A DNA stretch of 64,000 nt, taken from Pseudomonas yamanorum (GTDB lineage Bacteria > Pseudomonadota > Gammaproteobacteria > Pseudomonadales > Pseudomonadaceae). The translations under genes and the position numbers were made by a program. Below the pieces are notes generated by a model. It was not told the origin of the DNA. It made no database searches and worked only from the letters and a program-made list of their open reading frames with translations. Where the stretch lies: NCBI RefSeq assembly GCF_013386765.1, contig NZ_JACARE010000031.1, positions 19,877 through 83,876 on the forward strand, written 5' to 3'. This document shows positions 43,445 through 57,709 of the stretch, piece after piece (position 1 is the first letter of the stretch; each line of letters starts with the position of its first letter).

Positions 43445-44080
43445 TTAACCGCGAGCCTTGGCCGCTGGACGTACAACCAGGTTGCCGCCAGTAGCGCCAG
43501 GAACAGCACCCTTGACCAACAACAGATTGCGTTCAGCGTCGACGCGCACTACTTCGAGGGACTGCACGGTCACGCGCTCAGCGCCCATATGACCGGACAT
43601 TTTTTTGCCCTTGAATACACGACCAGGAGTCTGGCACTGGCCAATAGAGCCCGGGACGCGGTGGGAAACGGAGTTACCGTGAGTGTTGTCTTGGCCACGG
43701 AAATTCCAACGCTTGATCGTACCCTGGAAGCCTTTACCCTTGGACTGACCGGTTACATCAACCAGTTGACCAGCGGCGAAGATTTCAGCGTTGATCAGAT
43801 CGCCAGCCTGGTAGTCGCCGTCTTCAAGACGGAACTCCATGACAGTACGACCAGCTGCAACGTTTGCTTTAGCGAAGTGACCTGCTTGAGCAGCAGTCAC
43901 ACGCGAAGCACGACGCTCGCCGACAGTGACTTGCACTGCACGATAGCCATCGGTTTCTTCAGTTTTAAACTGGGTGACGCGATTCGGTTCGATCTCAATG
44001 ACCGTGACCGGAATGGAGACACCTTCTTCGGTGAAAATACGGGTCATACCGCATTTACGACCGACTACACCAATAGTCAT
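43445..44080 (-). CDS. rplC: 50S ribosomal protein L3
   Basis: L3 of 211 residues, an early assembly protein near the peptidyl-transferase centre. The start MTIGVVGRKCGMTRIF is the conserved one. The GGQ-like Gln methylated by PrmB in other species lies in FRGQDNTHGNSVSHR. Confidence 0.98.
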   Translation of the reverse strand: MTIGVVGRKCGMTRIFTEEGVSIPVTVIEIEPNRVTQFKTEETDGYRAVQVTVGERRASRVTAAQAGHFAKANVAAGRTVMEFRLEDGDYQAGDLINAEIFAAGQLVDVTGQSKGKGFQGTIKRWNFRGQDNTHGNSVSHRVPGSIGQCQTPGRVFKGKKMSGHMGAERVTVQSLEVVRVDAERNLLLVKGAVPGATGGNLVVRPAAKARG

Positions 44081-44161
44081 GTTGTAAACCTCATGAGTGT
44101 ACGGGGCTTTCACCCGCTATGGCCGCCCATTTCAGAGCGTTACACGACTAAGACCCAAGTC

Positions 44162-44473
44162 TTAGCCGAGGCTGATCTGTACTTCCACACCGGCCGCCAG
44201 ATCAAGCTTCATAAGTGCATCAACGGTTTTATCCGTTGGCAGGACGATGTCCAGCACGCGCTTATGAGTACGGATCTCGTACTGGTCACGCGCGTCTTTG
44301 TTGACGTGCGGGGAGACCAGAACGGTGAACCGCTCTTTACGGGTAGGCAGTGGAATTGGACCACGCACTTGAGCACCAGTACGTTTCGCGGTTTCCACGA
44401 TTTCCTGGGTGGATTGGTCGATCAGTTTGTGGTCAAAAGCCTTCAACCTGATACGAATTTGCTGATTTGCCAT
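44162..44473 (-). CDS. rpsJ: 30S ribosomal protein S10
   Basis: S10 of 103 residues; besides its ribosomal place it is the NusE antitermination factor. First gene of the S10 operon, with a near-consensus promoter about 60 bases upstream. The loop near residue 57 (PLPTRKERFTVL), where tetracycline-class resistance changes arise, is normal. Confidence 0.98.
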   Translation of the reverse strand: MANQQIRIRLKAFDHKLIDQSTQEIVETAKRTGAQVRGPIPLPTRKERFTVLVSPHVNKDARDQYEIRTHKRVLDIVLPTDKTVDALMKLDLAAGVEVQISLG

Positions 44474-44535
44474 TGGATTTCAGACTCCGGCTGCTATTCC
44501 CAGCGAGCGCAACACGCCCGTTAAAAGGAGGCGCA

Positions 44536-44564
44536 ATTCTATAGACGCCCCATATGGGTGTCAA
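44536..44564 (-). promoter_or_regulatory. Promoter of the S10 operon
   Basis: On the minus strand -35 TTGACA (44564-44559), 17 bases, -10 TAGAAT (44541-44536). The spacer contains the palindrome CCCATATGGG. A GC-rich discriminator TGCGCC follows. Expected start of transcription is near 44529, giving a leader of only about 56 bases. Confidence 0.85.
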
Positions 44565-44570
44565 CTCAAT

Positions 44571-44600
44571 AAAAAAGCCCCCGCTAAGCGGGGGCTTTTT
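44571..44600 (-). terminator. Terminator after tuf (end of the str operon)
   Basis: GCCCCCGC-TAA-GCGGGGGC with six T following on the minus strand; a strong intrinsic terminator six bases ahead of the S10 promoter -35 box. Confidence 0.93.
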
Positions 44601-44614
44601 CAAGTCATCACTTA

Positions 44615-45808
44615 TTAAGCGATGATTTTGGCTACGACGCCAGCGCCGACGGTACGACCGCCTTCACGGATAGCGAAACGCAGACCATCTTCCATTGCGA
44701 TGGTTTTGATCAGGGTGACAACCATTTTGATGTTGTCGCCTGGCATTACCATTTCAACGCCTTCCGGCAGTTCGCAGTTACCGGTCACGTCAGTGGTCCG
44801 GAAGTAGAACTGTGGACGGTAGCCTTTGAAGAACGGAGTGTGACGACCGCCTTCTTCTTTGCTCAACACGTACACTTCAGCTTCAAAGGTAGTGTGCGGC
44901 TTAACCGAACCCGGCTTGACCAGAACCTGGCCACGCTCAACGTCGTCACGCTTGGTACCACGCAGCAGAACGCCGCAGTTCTCGCCTGCACGACCTTCGT
45001 CGAGCAGTTTACGGAACATTTCAACACCGGTGCAGGTGGTGACGGTAGTGTCACGCAGACCAACGATTTCCAGTGGATCTTGAACCTTAACGATACCGCG
45101 CTCGATACGACCAGTCACAACAGTACCGCGACCGGAGATCGAGAATACGTCTTCGATTGGCATCAGGAACGGCTTGTCGATAACACGAACCGGGTCTGGA
45201 ATGTAGCTATCCAGAGTCTCAACCAGTTTCCGTACGGAAGTGGTGCCCATTTCGTTGTCGTCTTTGCCTTCCAGAGCCATACGAGCAGAACCGATGATGA
45301 TCGGAGTGTCGTCGCCTGGGAAGTCGTAAGTGCTCAGCAGATCGCGCACTTCCATCTCAACCAGTTCCAGCAGCTCAGCGTCGTCTACCAGGTCAGCCTT
45401 GTTCAGGTAAACCACGATGTACGGAACGCCAACCTGACGGGACAGCAGGATGTGCTCACGGGTTTGTGGCATCGGACCATCAGCGGCCGAACAAACCAGG
45501 ATCGCGCCGTCCATCTGGGCAGCACCGGTGATCATGTTCTTCACATAGTCAGCGTGACCTGGGCAGTCAACGTGAGCGTAGTGACGGATCAGCGAGTTGT
45601 ATTCAACGTGAGCGGTGTTGATGGTGATACCACGAGCTTTTTCTTCTGGCGCGCTGTCGATCTTGTCGAAGTCAACGATAGCCGAACCGAAAATTTCGGA
45701 GCAAACACGAGTCAGAGCAGCAGTCAGCGTAGTTTTACCGTGGTCAACGTGACCGATGGTGCCAACGTTGACGTGCGGTAGGGAACGATCAAATTTTTCT
45801 TTAGCCAC
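44615..45808 (-). CDS. tuf: Elongation factor Tu
   Basis: EF-Tu of 397 residues, the GTPase that brings aminoacyl-tRNA to the ribosome. G1 GHVDHGKT, G3 DCPGHADY and G4 NKAD are all visible, and domains 2 and 3 are complete. It is last in the str operon, 30 bases after fusA. It is the only tuf gene in this window; the second locus is empty (see 61130-61292). Confidence 0.98.
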   Translation of the reverse strand: MAKEKFDRSLPHVNVGTIGHVDHGKTTLTAALTRVCSEIFGSAIVDFDKIDSAPEEKARGITINTAHVEYNSLIRHYAHVDCPGHADYVKNMITGAAQMDGAILVCSAADGPMPQTREHILLSRQVGVPYIVVYLNKADLVDDAELLELVEMEVRDLLSTYDFPGDDTPIIIGSARMALEGKDDNEMGTTSVRKLVETLDSYIPDPVRVIDKPFLMPIEDVFSISGRGTVVTGRIERGIVKVQDPLEIVGLRDTTVTTCTGVEMFRKLLDEGRAGENCGVLLRGTKRDDVERGQVLVKPGSVKPHTTFEAEVYVLSKEEGGRHTPFFKGYRPQFYFRTTDVTGNCELPEGVEMVMPGDNIKMVVTLIKTIAMEDGLRFAIREGGRTVGAGVVAKIIA

Positions 45809-45838
45809 GACAATTAACTCCTTGCCTAAAGGACTGAA

Positions 45839-47944
45839 TCAGCCTTGTTTTTTGGATACAGTTTCAGCGATGTGCGCCGGAGCTGTGTTGTATTTTTTGA
45901 ATTCCATAGAGTAGCTTGCGCGACCCTGAGACATGGAACGAACGTCGGTCGCATAACCGAACATCTCGCCCAACGGAACCTCGGCACGAATCACTTTGCC
46001 GGAAACCGTATCTTCCATACCCAAGATCATGCCGCGACGACGGTTAAGGTCGCCCATCACGTCACCCATGTAGTCTTCAGGCGTAACGACTTCTACTGCC
46101 ATGATTGGCTCAAGCAACTCACCACCGCCCTTCTGGGCCAGTTGCTTGGTAGCCATGGAAGCAGCCACCTTAAACGCCATCTCGTTGGAGTCGACGTCGT
46201 GGTAAGAACCGTCAAAAACGGTCGCCTTCAGGCCGATGAGCGGATAGCCGGCAACAACACCGTTCTTCATCTGCTCTTCGATACCCTTCTGGATAGCCGG
46301 GATGTATTCCTTAGGAACAACACCGCCCACTACTTCGTTCACGAATTGCAGACCTTCCTGACCTTCATCAGCAGGAGCAAAACGGATCCAGCAATGGCCG
46401 AACTGGCCACGACCGCCGGATTGACGAACGAATTTGCCTTCGATTTCACAGTTCTTCGTGATGCGCTCACGATAGGAAACCTGAGGCTTACCGATGTTGG
46501 CTTCGACGTTGAACTCACGGCGCATCCGGTCAACCAGGATGTCCAGGTGAAGCTCGCCCATGCCGGAGATGATCGTTTGACCAGTCTCTTCATCAGTCTT
46601 GACGCGGAAAGATGGATCTTCCTGAGCAAGTTTGCCCAGAGCGATACCCATTTTTTCCTGGTCATCCTTGGTCTTAGGCTCAACGGCAACCGAAATAACC
46701 GGCTCCGGGAAGTCCATGCGAACCAGGATGATTGGCTTGTCAGCGTTGCACAAAGTTTCACCAGTGGTGACGTCCTTCATGCCGATCAAGGCCGCGATGT
46801 CACCAGCGCGCACTTCCTTGATCTCTTCGCGGGCGTTTGCGTGCATTTGCACCATACGACCCACGCGCTCTTTCTTGCCTTTAACCGAGTTGATCACGCC
46901 GTCACCGGAGTTCAACACGCCCGAGTAAACGCGGACGAAGGTCAAGGTACCCACGAATGGGTCAGTGGCAATTTTAAATGCCAGAGCGGAGAACGGTTCT
47001 GCGTCGTCTGCATGACGCTCCAGCTCGATAGTCTCGTCATCCGGGTCAGTACCCTTGATGGCAGGAATATCCACTGGTGCCGGCAGGTAGTCGATCACAG
47101 CATCGAGAACCAGGGGAACACCCTTGTTCTTGAACGAGGAACCGCAAACAGCCAAGACGATCTCACCAGCGATAGTACGCTGACGCAGAGCGGCCTTGAT
47201 TTCCGCGTTGGTGAGCTCTTCACCTTCGAGGTACTTGTTCATCAGCTCTTCGTTGGCTTCGGCCGCAGCTTCAACCATGTTGTTGCGCCACTCGTCAGCC
47301 AATTCCTGCAGTTCAGCAGGGATAGGCTTGCGAACAGGAACCATACCTTTGTCAGCATCGTTCCAGTAAACAGCTTCCATGGTCAGCAGATCGATCTGCC
47401 CCTGGAAGTTGTCTTCGGAACCGATAGCCAACTGGATTGGCACTGGAGTGTGACCCAGGCGCTGCTTGATCTGACCGATCACGCGCAGGAAGTTCGCACC
47501 AGCACGGTCCATCTTGTTTACGTAAACAAGACGTGGAACGCCGTATTTGTTGGCTTGACGCCATACGGTTTCCGACTGAGGCTCAACACCCGAGGTGCCG
47601 CAGAACACAACGACAGCGCCGTCGAGTACGCGCAGGGAACGTTCAACTTCAATGGTGAAGTCTACGTGGCCCGGGGTATCGATTACGTTGAAGCGGTGCT
47701 CATCCTTGTACTGCTTCTCAGAACCTTTCCAGAAGGCGGTAATAGCAGCAGAAGTAATGGTAATACCACGCTCCTGCTCCTGAACCATCCAGTCTGTGGT
47801 CGCGGCGCCGTCATGCACCTCGCCCATCTTGTGACTTTTGCCGGTGTAAAAAAGGACGCGCTCGGTGGTGGTGGTTTTACCAGCATCCACGTGAGCGACG
47901 ATACCGATGTTACGGTAGCGACTAATCGGAGTAGTACGAGCCAT
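45839..47944 (-). CDS. fusA: Elongation factor G (FusA1)
   Basis: EF-G of 701 residues, the translocase GTPase. G1 AHVDAGKTTTTE, G3 DTPGHVDF and NKMD are present, followed by domains II-V. Being next to rpsG and tuf it is the main copy (FusA1), for which mutations give aminoglycoside tolerance in P. aeruginosa; none can be judged here without a reference. Confidence 0.98.
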   Translation of the reverse strand: MARTTPISRYRNIGIVAHVDAGKTTTTERVLFYTGKSHKMGEVHDGAATTDWMVQEQERGITITSAAITAFWKGSEKQYKDEHRFNVIDTPGHVDFTIEVERSLRVLDGAVVVFCGTSGVEPQSETVWRQANKYGVPRLVYVNKMDRAGANFLRVIGQIKQRLGHTPVPIQLAIGSEDNFQGQIDLLTMEAVYWNDADKGMVPVRKPIPAELQELADEWRNNMVEAAAEANEELMNKYLEGEELTNAEIKAALRQRTIAGEIVLAVCGSSFKNKGVPLVLDAVIDYLPAPVDIPAIKGTDPDDETIELERHADDAEPFSALAFKIATDPFVGTLTFVRVYSGVLNSGDGVINSVKGKKERVGRMVQMHANAREEIKEVRAGDIAALIGMKDVTTGETLCNADKPIILVRMDFPEPVISVAVEPKTKDDQEKMGIALGKLAQEDPSFRVKTDEETGQTIISGMGELHLDILVDRMRREFNVEANIGKPQVSYRERITKNCEIEGKFVRQSGGRGQFGHCWIRFAPADEGQEGLQFVNEVVGGVVPKEYIPAIQKGIEEQMKNGVVAGYPLIGLKATVFDGSYHDVDSNEMAFKVAASMATKQLAQKGGGELLEPIMAVEVVTPEDYMGDVMGDLNRRRGMILGMEDTVSGKVIRAEVPLGEMFGYATDVRSMSQGRASYSMEFKKYNTAPAHIAETVSKKQG

Positions 47945-47974
47945 AAAGCCCTCGCAAAATTAGTGAAGCTAGAA

Positions 47975-48445
47975 TTAGAAGCGGTAGTGCGAGAAAGCTT
48001 TGTTAGCTTCAGCCATACGGTGCACGTCTTCACGCTTCTTAACAGCAGCACCTTTACCTTCAGCAGCGTCCAACAGTTCGCCAGCCAAACGCAGGGCCAT
48101 AGACTTCTCGCCGCGCTTACGGGCGAAGTCTACCAACCAGCGCATTGCCAAAGCGTTACGACGGGACGGGCGAACTTCAACCGGAACCTGGTAAGTAGCA
48201 CCGCCTACACGGCGCGACTTCACTTCGACCAGCGGAGCGATGGCGTCGAGAGCTTTCTCGAAGATTTCCAGGGGGTCGCTGTTCTTGCGTTCTTTAACCT
48301 TTTCCAGCGCGCCATAAACGATACGCTCGGCAACGGCTTTCTTGCCGCTTTCCATCACGTGGTTCATGAACTTGGCCAGAATTTGGCTTCCGTATTTTGG
48401 ATCGTCAAGCACTTCGCGCTTGGCTGCTACGCGTCTTCTTGGCAT
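47975..48445 (-). CDS. rpsG: 30S ribosomal protein S7
   Basis: S7 of 156 residues, [20 protein letters not shown], organiser of the head of the small subunit. In E. coli it represses the str operon by binding the rpsL-rpsG spacer; here that spacer is 118 bases, long enough to hold such a site. Confidence 0.98.
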
Positions 48446-48563
48446 GGATAAGCCCTCAAACGGTCTTCAGGTTCGCTCGGAATTAGTGCCCTTTCGGGAC
48501 GCCTCCGACCTTACTCTTATCGACTCAGAAAATAAGATGATTCAGTTTTACAAAAAGCCGCTA

Positions 48564-48935
48564 CTACTTAGGCTTCTTGGTACCGTACTTCGAACGACCC
48601 TGGTTACGACCTTTAACGCCGGAAGTATCCAAGGAGCCGCGTACGGTGTGGTAACGAACACCTGGCAAGTCTTTTACACGACCGCCGCGGATCAGTACCA
48701 CGCTGTGCTCTTGCAGGTTGTGACCTTCACCACCGATGTACGAGGAAACCTCGAAACCGTTGGTCAGGCGCACACGGCATACTTTACGCAGTGCCGAGTT
48801 AGGTTTTTTCGGCGTAGTGGTATACACGCGAGTGCATACGCCACGACGTTGCGGGCAGTTCTGCAGCGCAGGCACGTCGGATTTCTCGACGATACGCTTA
48901 CGCGGCTGACGTACCAGCTGGTTGATAGTTGCCAT
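48564..48935 (-). CDS. rpsL: 30S ribosomal protein S12
   Basis: S12 of 123 residues at the decoding centre. The two loops where streptomycin-resistance changes occur are wild type: Lys in TTPKKPNSALRK and Lys in GGRVKDLPGVRYH. First gene of the str operon. Confidence 0.98.
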   Translation of the reverse strand: MATINQLVRQPRKRIVEKSDVPALQNCPQRRGVCTRVYTTTPKKPNSALRKVCRVRLTNGFEVSSYIGGEGHNLQEHSVVLIRGGRVKDLPGVRYHTVRGSLDTSGVKGRNQGRSKYGTKKPK

Positions 48936-49026
48936 CTACTAGCTCCACTGTTGTCTTGCGACGCTATTGTCTTGCAAGAAAAGCAAAATGGCAGGAACGA
49001 ATTCCCGCCAAATTTAGGGGTACAAG

Positions 49027-49055
49027 AGTCTAAAGAGGATCTTGTCCCCAGTCAA
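49027..49055 (-). promoter_or_regulatory. Promoter of the str operon (rpsL)
   Basis: On the minus strand -35 TTGACT (49055-49050), 17 bases, -10 TAGACT (49032-49027). The expected leader before rpsL is about 85 bases. Confidence 0.8.
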
Positions 49056-49151
49056 GGCAAGGCCCCGACCTCCCCCTCCATCGAACCGGGACAAATCTGT
49101 CTCGGTCCGACGAACGGGGCTGCCAGGGCCCGGTCTTATTTACTGCAGAAC

Positions 49152-52100
49152 TCAGTTACCGCTTGAGTTCAGTGCTTCGGTCAGTGCAGCTTCCACTTCA
49201 CTGGCGCTTACGCGCAACGGCTTGTCGAGCTCACGGCGACGCTTACGCTCGCTGTGGTAGGCCAAACCGGTACCGGCCGGGATCAGACGACCCACAACCA
49301 CGTTTTCTTTCAGGCCGCGCAGGTAATCGCGCTTGCCGGTTACCGCTGCTTCGGTCAGTACGCGGGTAGTCTCCTGGAAGGAGGCCGCCGAGATGAACGA
49401 CTCAGTGGACAACGACGCCTTGGTGATACCCAGCAACACACGAGTGAATTTGGAAACGAATTTCTCGTCGCCAGCCAGACGCTCGTTCTCTACCAGTACG
49501 TGAGTCAGTTCCATCTGGTCGCCCTTGATGAAACTCGAATCGCCGGATTCAGCGATTTCAACTTTACGCAGCATCTGACGCAGGATGGTCTCGATGTGCT
49601 TATCGTTGATCTTCACGCCTTGCAGACGGTAAACGTCCTGGATCTCGTTAACGATGTACTTGGCCAGCGCACTCACACCCAGCAGACGCAGGATGTCGTG
49701 TGGATCGCTCGGGCCGTCGGAGATAACTTCGCCGCGGTTTACCTGTTCGCCTTCGAAGACGTTCAGGTGACGCCACTTCGGAATCAGCTCTTCATACGGA
49801 TCGCTACCGTCGTTCGGGGTGATAACCAGACGGCGCTTGCCTTTGGTCTCTTTACCGAACGCGATGGTGCCGCTGACTTCAGCCAGAATCGACGCTTCCT
49901 TCGGACGACGAGCTTCGAACAAGTCGGCAACACGCGGCAGACCACCGGTGATGTCACGGGTCTTCGAAGTTTCTTGCGGGATACGAGCGATAACATCACC
50001 GATCGCGATCTTCGCACCATCCGCAACACCGACCAGGGCGTTGGCTGGCAGGAAGTACTGAGCGATAACGTCAGTGCCTGGCAGCAACAGATCCTTGCCG
50101 TTGTCATCAACCATCTTCACAGCAGGACGGATATCTTTGCCTGCAGCTGGACGGTCTTTGGCGTCGAGTACTTCAATGTTGGTCATACCGGTCAATTCGT
50201 CAGTCTGACGCTTGATCGTGATGCCTTCTTCCATGCCCACGTAGGTCACGGTACCTTTCATTTCGGTAACGATTGGGTGAGTGTGCGGATCCCACTTGGC
50301 CACGATTGCGCCAGCGTCGACCTTGTCACCTTCTTTAACCGAAATCACAGCACCGTACGGCAGCTTGTAACGCTCACGCTCACGACCGTAGTCATCAGCG
50401 ATTGCCAGCTCACCGGAACGGGACACAGCAACCAGGTGGCCATCCACTCGCTCAACGTGCTTCAGGTTGTGCAGACGGACGGTACCGCCATTCTTCACCT
50501 GAACGCTGTCGGCTGCGGAGGTCCGGCTTGCCGCACCACCAATGTGGAACGTACGCATGGTCAGCTGGGTACCCGGCTCACCGATGGACTGGGCAGCGAT
50601 AACGCCGACCGCTTCACCGATGTTCACCTGGTGACCACGAGCCAAGTCACGGCCGTAGCACTTGGCGCAAATGCCGTAGCGGGTTTCGCAGCTGATCGGC
50701 GAGCGAACAATCACTTCGTCGATGCTGTTGAGTTCGATGAACTCTACCCACTTCTCGTCTACCAGTGTGCCGGCAGGAACGATGATTTCCTCGGTACCTG
50801 GCTTGAATACGTCACGGGCGATTACTCGACCCAGTACGCGCTCACCCAACGGCTCTACAACGTCGCCGCCTTCGATGTGCGGAGTCATCAGCAGACCGTG
50901 CTCGGTGCCGCAGTCGACTTCAGTCACAACCAAGTCTTGCGCAACGTCTACCAGACGACGAGTCAGGTAACCGGAGTTAGCGGTTTTCAACGCGGTATCC
51001 GCCAGACCTTTACGAGCACCGTGAGTCGAGATGAAGTACTGAAGTACGCTCAAGCCTTCACGGAAGTTCGCAGTAATCGGCGTTTCGATGATGGAACCGT
51101 CCGGCTTGGCCATCAGGCCACGCATACCGGCGAGCTGACGGATCTGCGCAGCAGAACCCCGTGCGCCCGAGTCGGCCATCATGTACATCGAGTTGAACGA
51201 CTCTTGATCGACTTCCACGCCATGACGGTCGATAACGCGCTCTTTCGAGAGGTTCGACATCATTGCCTTCGACACTTCGTCGTTGGCCTTGGACCAAAGG
51301 TCGATCACTTTGTTGTACTTCTCGCCCTGGGTTACCAGGCCGGAGGCGTACTGGCTTTCGATCTCTTTCACTTCATCGGTAGCAGCACCGATGATGGCGG
51401 CTTTCTCGTCCGGGATAACGAAGTCGTTAACACCGATGGAAACGCCGGAAATGGTCGAATAAGCAAAACCGGTGTACATCAACTGGTCAGCGAAGATAAC
51501 GGTCTCTTTCAAACCAACCACGCGGTAGCACTGGTTGATCAGCTTGGAGATCGCCTTTTTCTTCATTGGCTGGTTGACCACGTCGTACGACAGGCCAGGT
51601 GGAACAACCTGGAACAACAGCGCACGGCCGACAGTGGTGTCGACGATACGGGTGTTCTTGACGCTGCCACCGTCACGATCGTTGATGGTTTCGTGGATGC
51701 GGACTTTAACCTTGGCGTGCAGTGCGGCTTCGCCGGCACGGAACACACGGTCAACTTCCTGCAGATCCGCGAACACACGACCTTCGCCCTTGGCGTTGAT
51801 CGCTTCACGAGTCATGTAGTACAGACCCAATACAACGTCCTGCGACGGAACGATGATTGGCTCACCGTTGGCTGGCGACAGAATGTTGTTGGTCGACATC
51901 ATCAACGCACGCGCTTCCAACTGGGCTTCCAGTGTCAGCGGTACGTGCACGGCCATTTGGTCGCCGTCGAAGTCGGCGTTGTACGCAGCACAGACCAGAG
52001 GGTGCAGCTGGATAGCCTTACCTTCGATCAGTACCGGTTCAAACGCCTGGATACCCAGACGGTGAAGGGTCGGTGCACGGTTGAGGAGAACCGGGTGTTC

Positions 52101-53351
52101 ACGGATCACTTCAGCGAGAACGTCCCAAACCTCTGGCAGTTCGCGCTCGACCATTTTCTTGGCGGCTTTGATGGTAGTCGCGAGACCACGCATTTCCAGC
52201 TTGCCGAAAATGAACGGCTTGAACAGCTCCAGAGCCATCTTCTTAGGCAGACCGCACTGGTGCAGACGCAGGGTCGGGCCTACGGTAATTACCGAACGAC
52301 CGGAGTAGTCAACACGCTTACCGAGCAAGTTCTGACGGAAACGGCCTTGCTTACCCTTGATCATGTCAGCCAGGGATTTCAGAGGACGCTTGTTCGAACC
52401 GGTGATAGCGCGGCCACGACGACCGTTGTCGAGCAAGGCATCGACAGCTTCTTGCAACATACGCTTTTCGTTGCGCACGATGATGTCCGGAGCGGACAGA
52501 TCAAGCAGGCGCTTCAAGCGGTTGTTACGGTTGATCACGCGACGGTACAGGTCGTTGAGGTCGGAAGTCGCGAAGCGACCACCATCCAACGGTACCAGCG
52601 GACGCAGGTCTGGCGGCAGAACCGGCAGAACGGTCAGCACCATCCACTCTGGCAGGTTGCCGGAACCCTGGAAGGCTTCCATCAACTTCAGACGCTTGGA
52701 CAGCTTCTTGATCTTGGTTTCGGAGTTGGTTTGCGGAATTTCTTCACGCAGACGGCCAATCTCGTGTTCCAGGTCGATAGCGTGCAGCAGTTCACGGACA
52801 GCTTCGGCACCCATGCGGGCATCGAAATCGTCGCCGAACTCTTCCAGCGCTTCGAAGTACTGCTCGTCGTTGAGCAGCTGACCTTTTTCAAGGGTGGTCA
52901 TGCCTGGATCGATAACGACATAGCTCTCGAAGTAGAGAACGCGTTCGATATCACGCAGGGTCATGTCCATCAGCAAGCCGATACGGGACGGCAGCGATTT
53001 CAGGAACCAGATGTGGGCAACCGGCGAAGCCAGTTCGATGTGCGCCATGCGCTCACGACGAACCTTGGCCAGTGCAACTTCAACGCCGCACTTCTCGCAG
53101 ATCACACCACGGTGCTTCAAGCGCTTGTACTTACCGCACAGGCACTCGTAATCCTTTACCGGGCCAAAGATCTTGGCGCAGAACAGGCCGTCACGTTCTG
53201 GTTTGAACGTACGGTAGTTGATGGTTTCCGGCTTTTTAACTTCACCGAACGACCACGAACGGATCATCTCAGGCGATGCCAATCCAATACGGATGGCGTC
53301 GAACTCTTCGACTTGACCCTGGTTTTTCAGCAAATTCAGTAGGTCTTTCAA
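49152..53351 (-). CDS. rpoC: RNA polymerase beta-prime subunit
   Basis: Beta-prime of 1399 residues. It holds the N-terminal zinc site (CLCGKYKRLKHRGVICEKCG), the catalytic magnesium loop NADFDGDQM, and the bridge-helix and trigger-loop regions. The second Cys cluster (CETRYGICAKCYGRD) is intact. The start is TTG at 53351 with AGGAGGAAAG upstream, a strong ribosome-binding sequence that offsets the weak codon. Co-transcribed with rpoB over a 64-base gap. Confidence 0.98.
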   Translation of the reverse strand: MKDLLNLLKNQGQVEEFDAIRIGLASPEMIRSWSFGEVKKPETINYRTFKPERDGLFCAKIFGPVKDYECLCGKYKRLKHRGVICEKCGVEVALAKVRRERMAHIELASPVAHIWFLKSLPSRIGLLMDMTLRDIERVLYFESYVVIDPGMTTLEKGQLLNDEQYFEALEEFGDDFDARMGAEAVRELLHAIDLEHEIGRLREEIPQTNSETKIKKLSKRLKLMEAFQGSGNLPEWMVLTVLPVLPPDLRPLVPLDGGRFATSDLNDLYRRVINRNNRLKRLLDLSAPDIIVRNEKRMLQEAVDALLDNGRRGRAITGSNKRPLKSLADMIKGKQGRFRQNLLGKRVDYSGRSVITVGPTLRLHQCGLPKKMALELFKPFIFGKLEMRGLATTIKAAKKMVERELPEVWDVLAEVIREHPVLLNRAPTLHRLGIQAFEPVLIEGKAIQLHPLVCAAYNADFDGDQMAVHVPLTLEAQLEARALMMSTNNILSPANGEPIIVPSQDVVLGLYYMTREAINAKGEGRVFADLQEVDRVFRAGEAALHAKVKVRIHETINDRDGGSVKNTRIVDTTVGRALLFQVVPPGLSYDVVNQPMKKKAISKLINQCYRVVGLKETVIFADQLMYTGFAYSTISGVSIGVNDFVIPDEKAAIIGAATDEVKEIESQYASGLVTQGEKYNKVIDLWSKANDEVSKAMMSNLSKERVIDRHGVEVDQESFNSMYMMADSGARGSAAQIRQLAGMRGLMAKPDGSIIETPITANFREGLSVLQYFISTHGARKGLADTALKTANSGYLTRRLVDVAQDLVVTEVDCGTEHGLLMTPHIEGGDVVEPLGERVLGRVIARDVFKPGTEEIIVPAGTLVDEKWVEFIELNSIDEVIVRSPISCETRYGICAKCYGRDLARGHQVNIGEAVGVIAAQSIGEPGTQLTMRTFHIGGAASRTSAADSVQVKNGGTVRLHNLKHVERVDGHLVAVSRSGELAIADDYGRERERYKLPYGAVISVKEGDKVDAGAIVAKWDPHTHPIVTEMKGTVTYVGMEEGITIKRQTDELTGMTNIEVLDAKDRPAAGKDIRPAVKMVDDNGKDLLLPGTDVIAQYFLPANALVGVADGAKIAIGDVIARIPQETSKTRDITGGLPRVADLFEARRPKEASILAEVSGTIAFGKETKGKRRLVITPNDGSDPYEELIPKWRHLNVFEGEQVNRGEVISDGPSDPHDILRLLGVSALAKYIVNEIQDVYRLQGVKINDKHIETILRQMLRKVEIAESGDSSFIKGDQMELTHVLVENERLAGDEKFVSKFTRVLLGITKASLSTESFISAASFQETTRVLTEAAVTGKRDYLRGLKENVVVGRLIPAGTGLAYHSERKRRRELDKPLRVSASEVEAALTEALNSSGN

Positions 53352-53415
53352 GGCCTTTCCTCCTGGCGGAGCAGAGAGCGGGCTAAACAGCCCCGCTCTC
53401 GATTCGCGTCACGTG

Positions 53416-57489
<4,074 letters not shown>

Positions 57490-57633
57490 CAGCGTTCCCC
57501 AGCTTGGTCACCTGCTTGTTTGGCCCCTCCCGACGGGAGCAGCCAGAAAATCTTGCAAACCCCATGGTTTGCGCCACCGCATCGGGTGGTTACAGCGCGT
57601 TAGAGGCGACGACCGAGTCGATTGCCAATAACG

Positions 57634-57664
57634 GAAAAAGGCCGGTGGCAAGAGCCACCAGCCA
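57634..57664 (-). terminator. Attenuator between rplL and rpoB
   Basis: On the minus strand GGCTGGTGGC-TCTT-GCCACCGGCC followed by TTTTT: a 10-base stem with one G-U pair. It sits in the expected place for the partial terminator that reduces rpoB-rpoC expression relative to rplJ-rplL. The rest of the 57490-57709 gap shows no coding potential. Confidence 0.85.
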
Positions 57665-57709
57665 TCAGCCTTCAGCTTAACGCTTGGGCTGGAGACGCAA
57701 GGTCGATGC

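Noticed and set aside
49085..49106. Stem ACCGAGACA / TGTCCCGGT as the rpoC terminator
   Set aside because: It has a central mismatch and no T-run on the minus strand.
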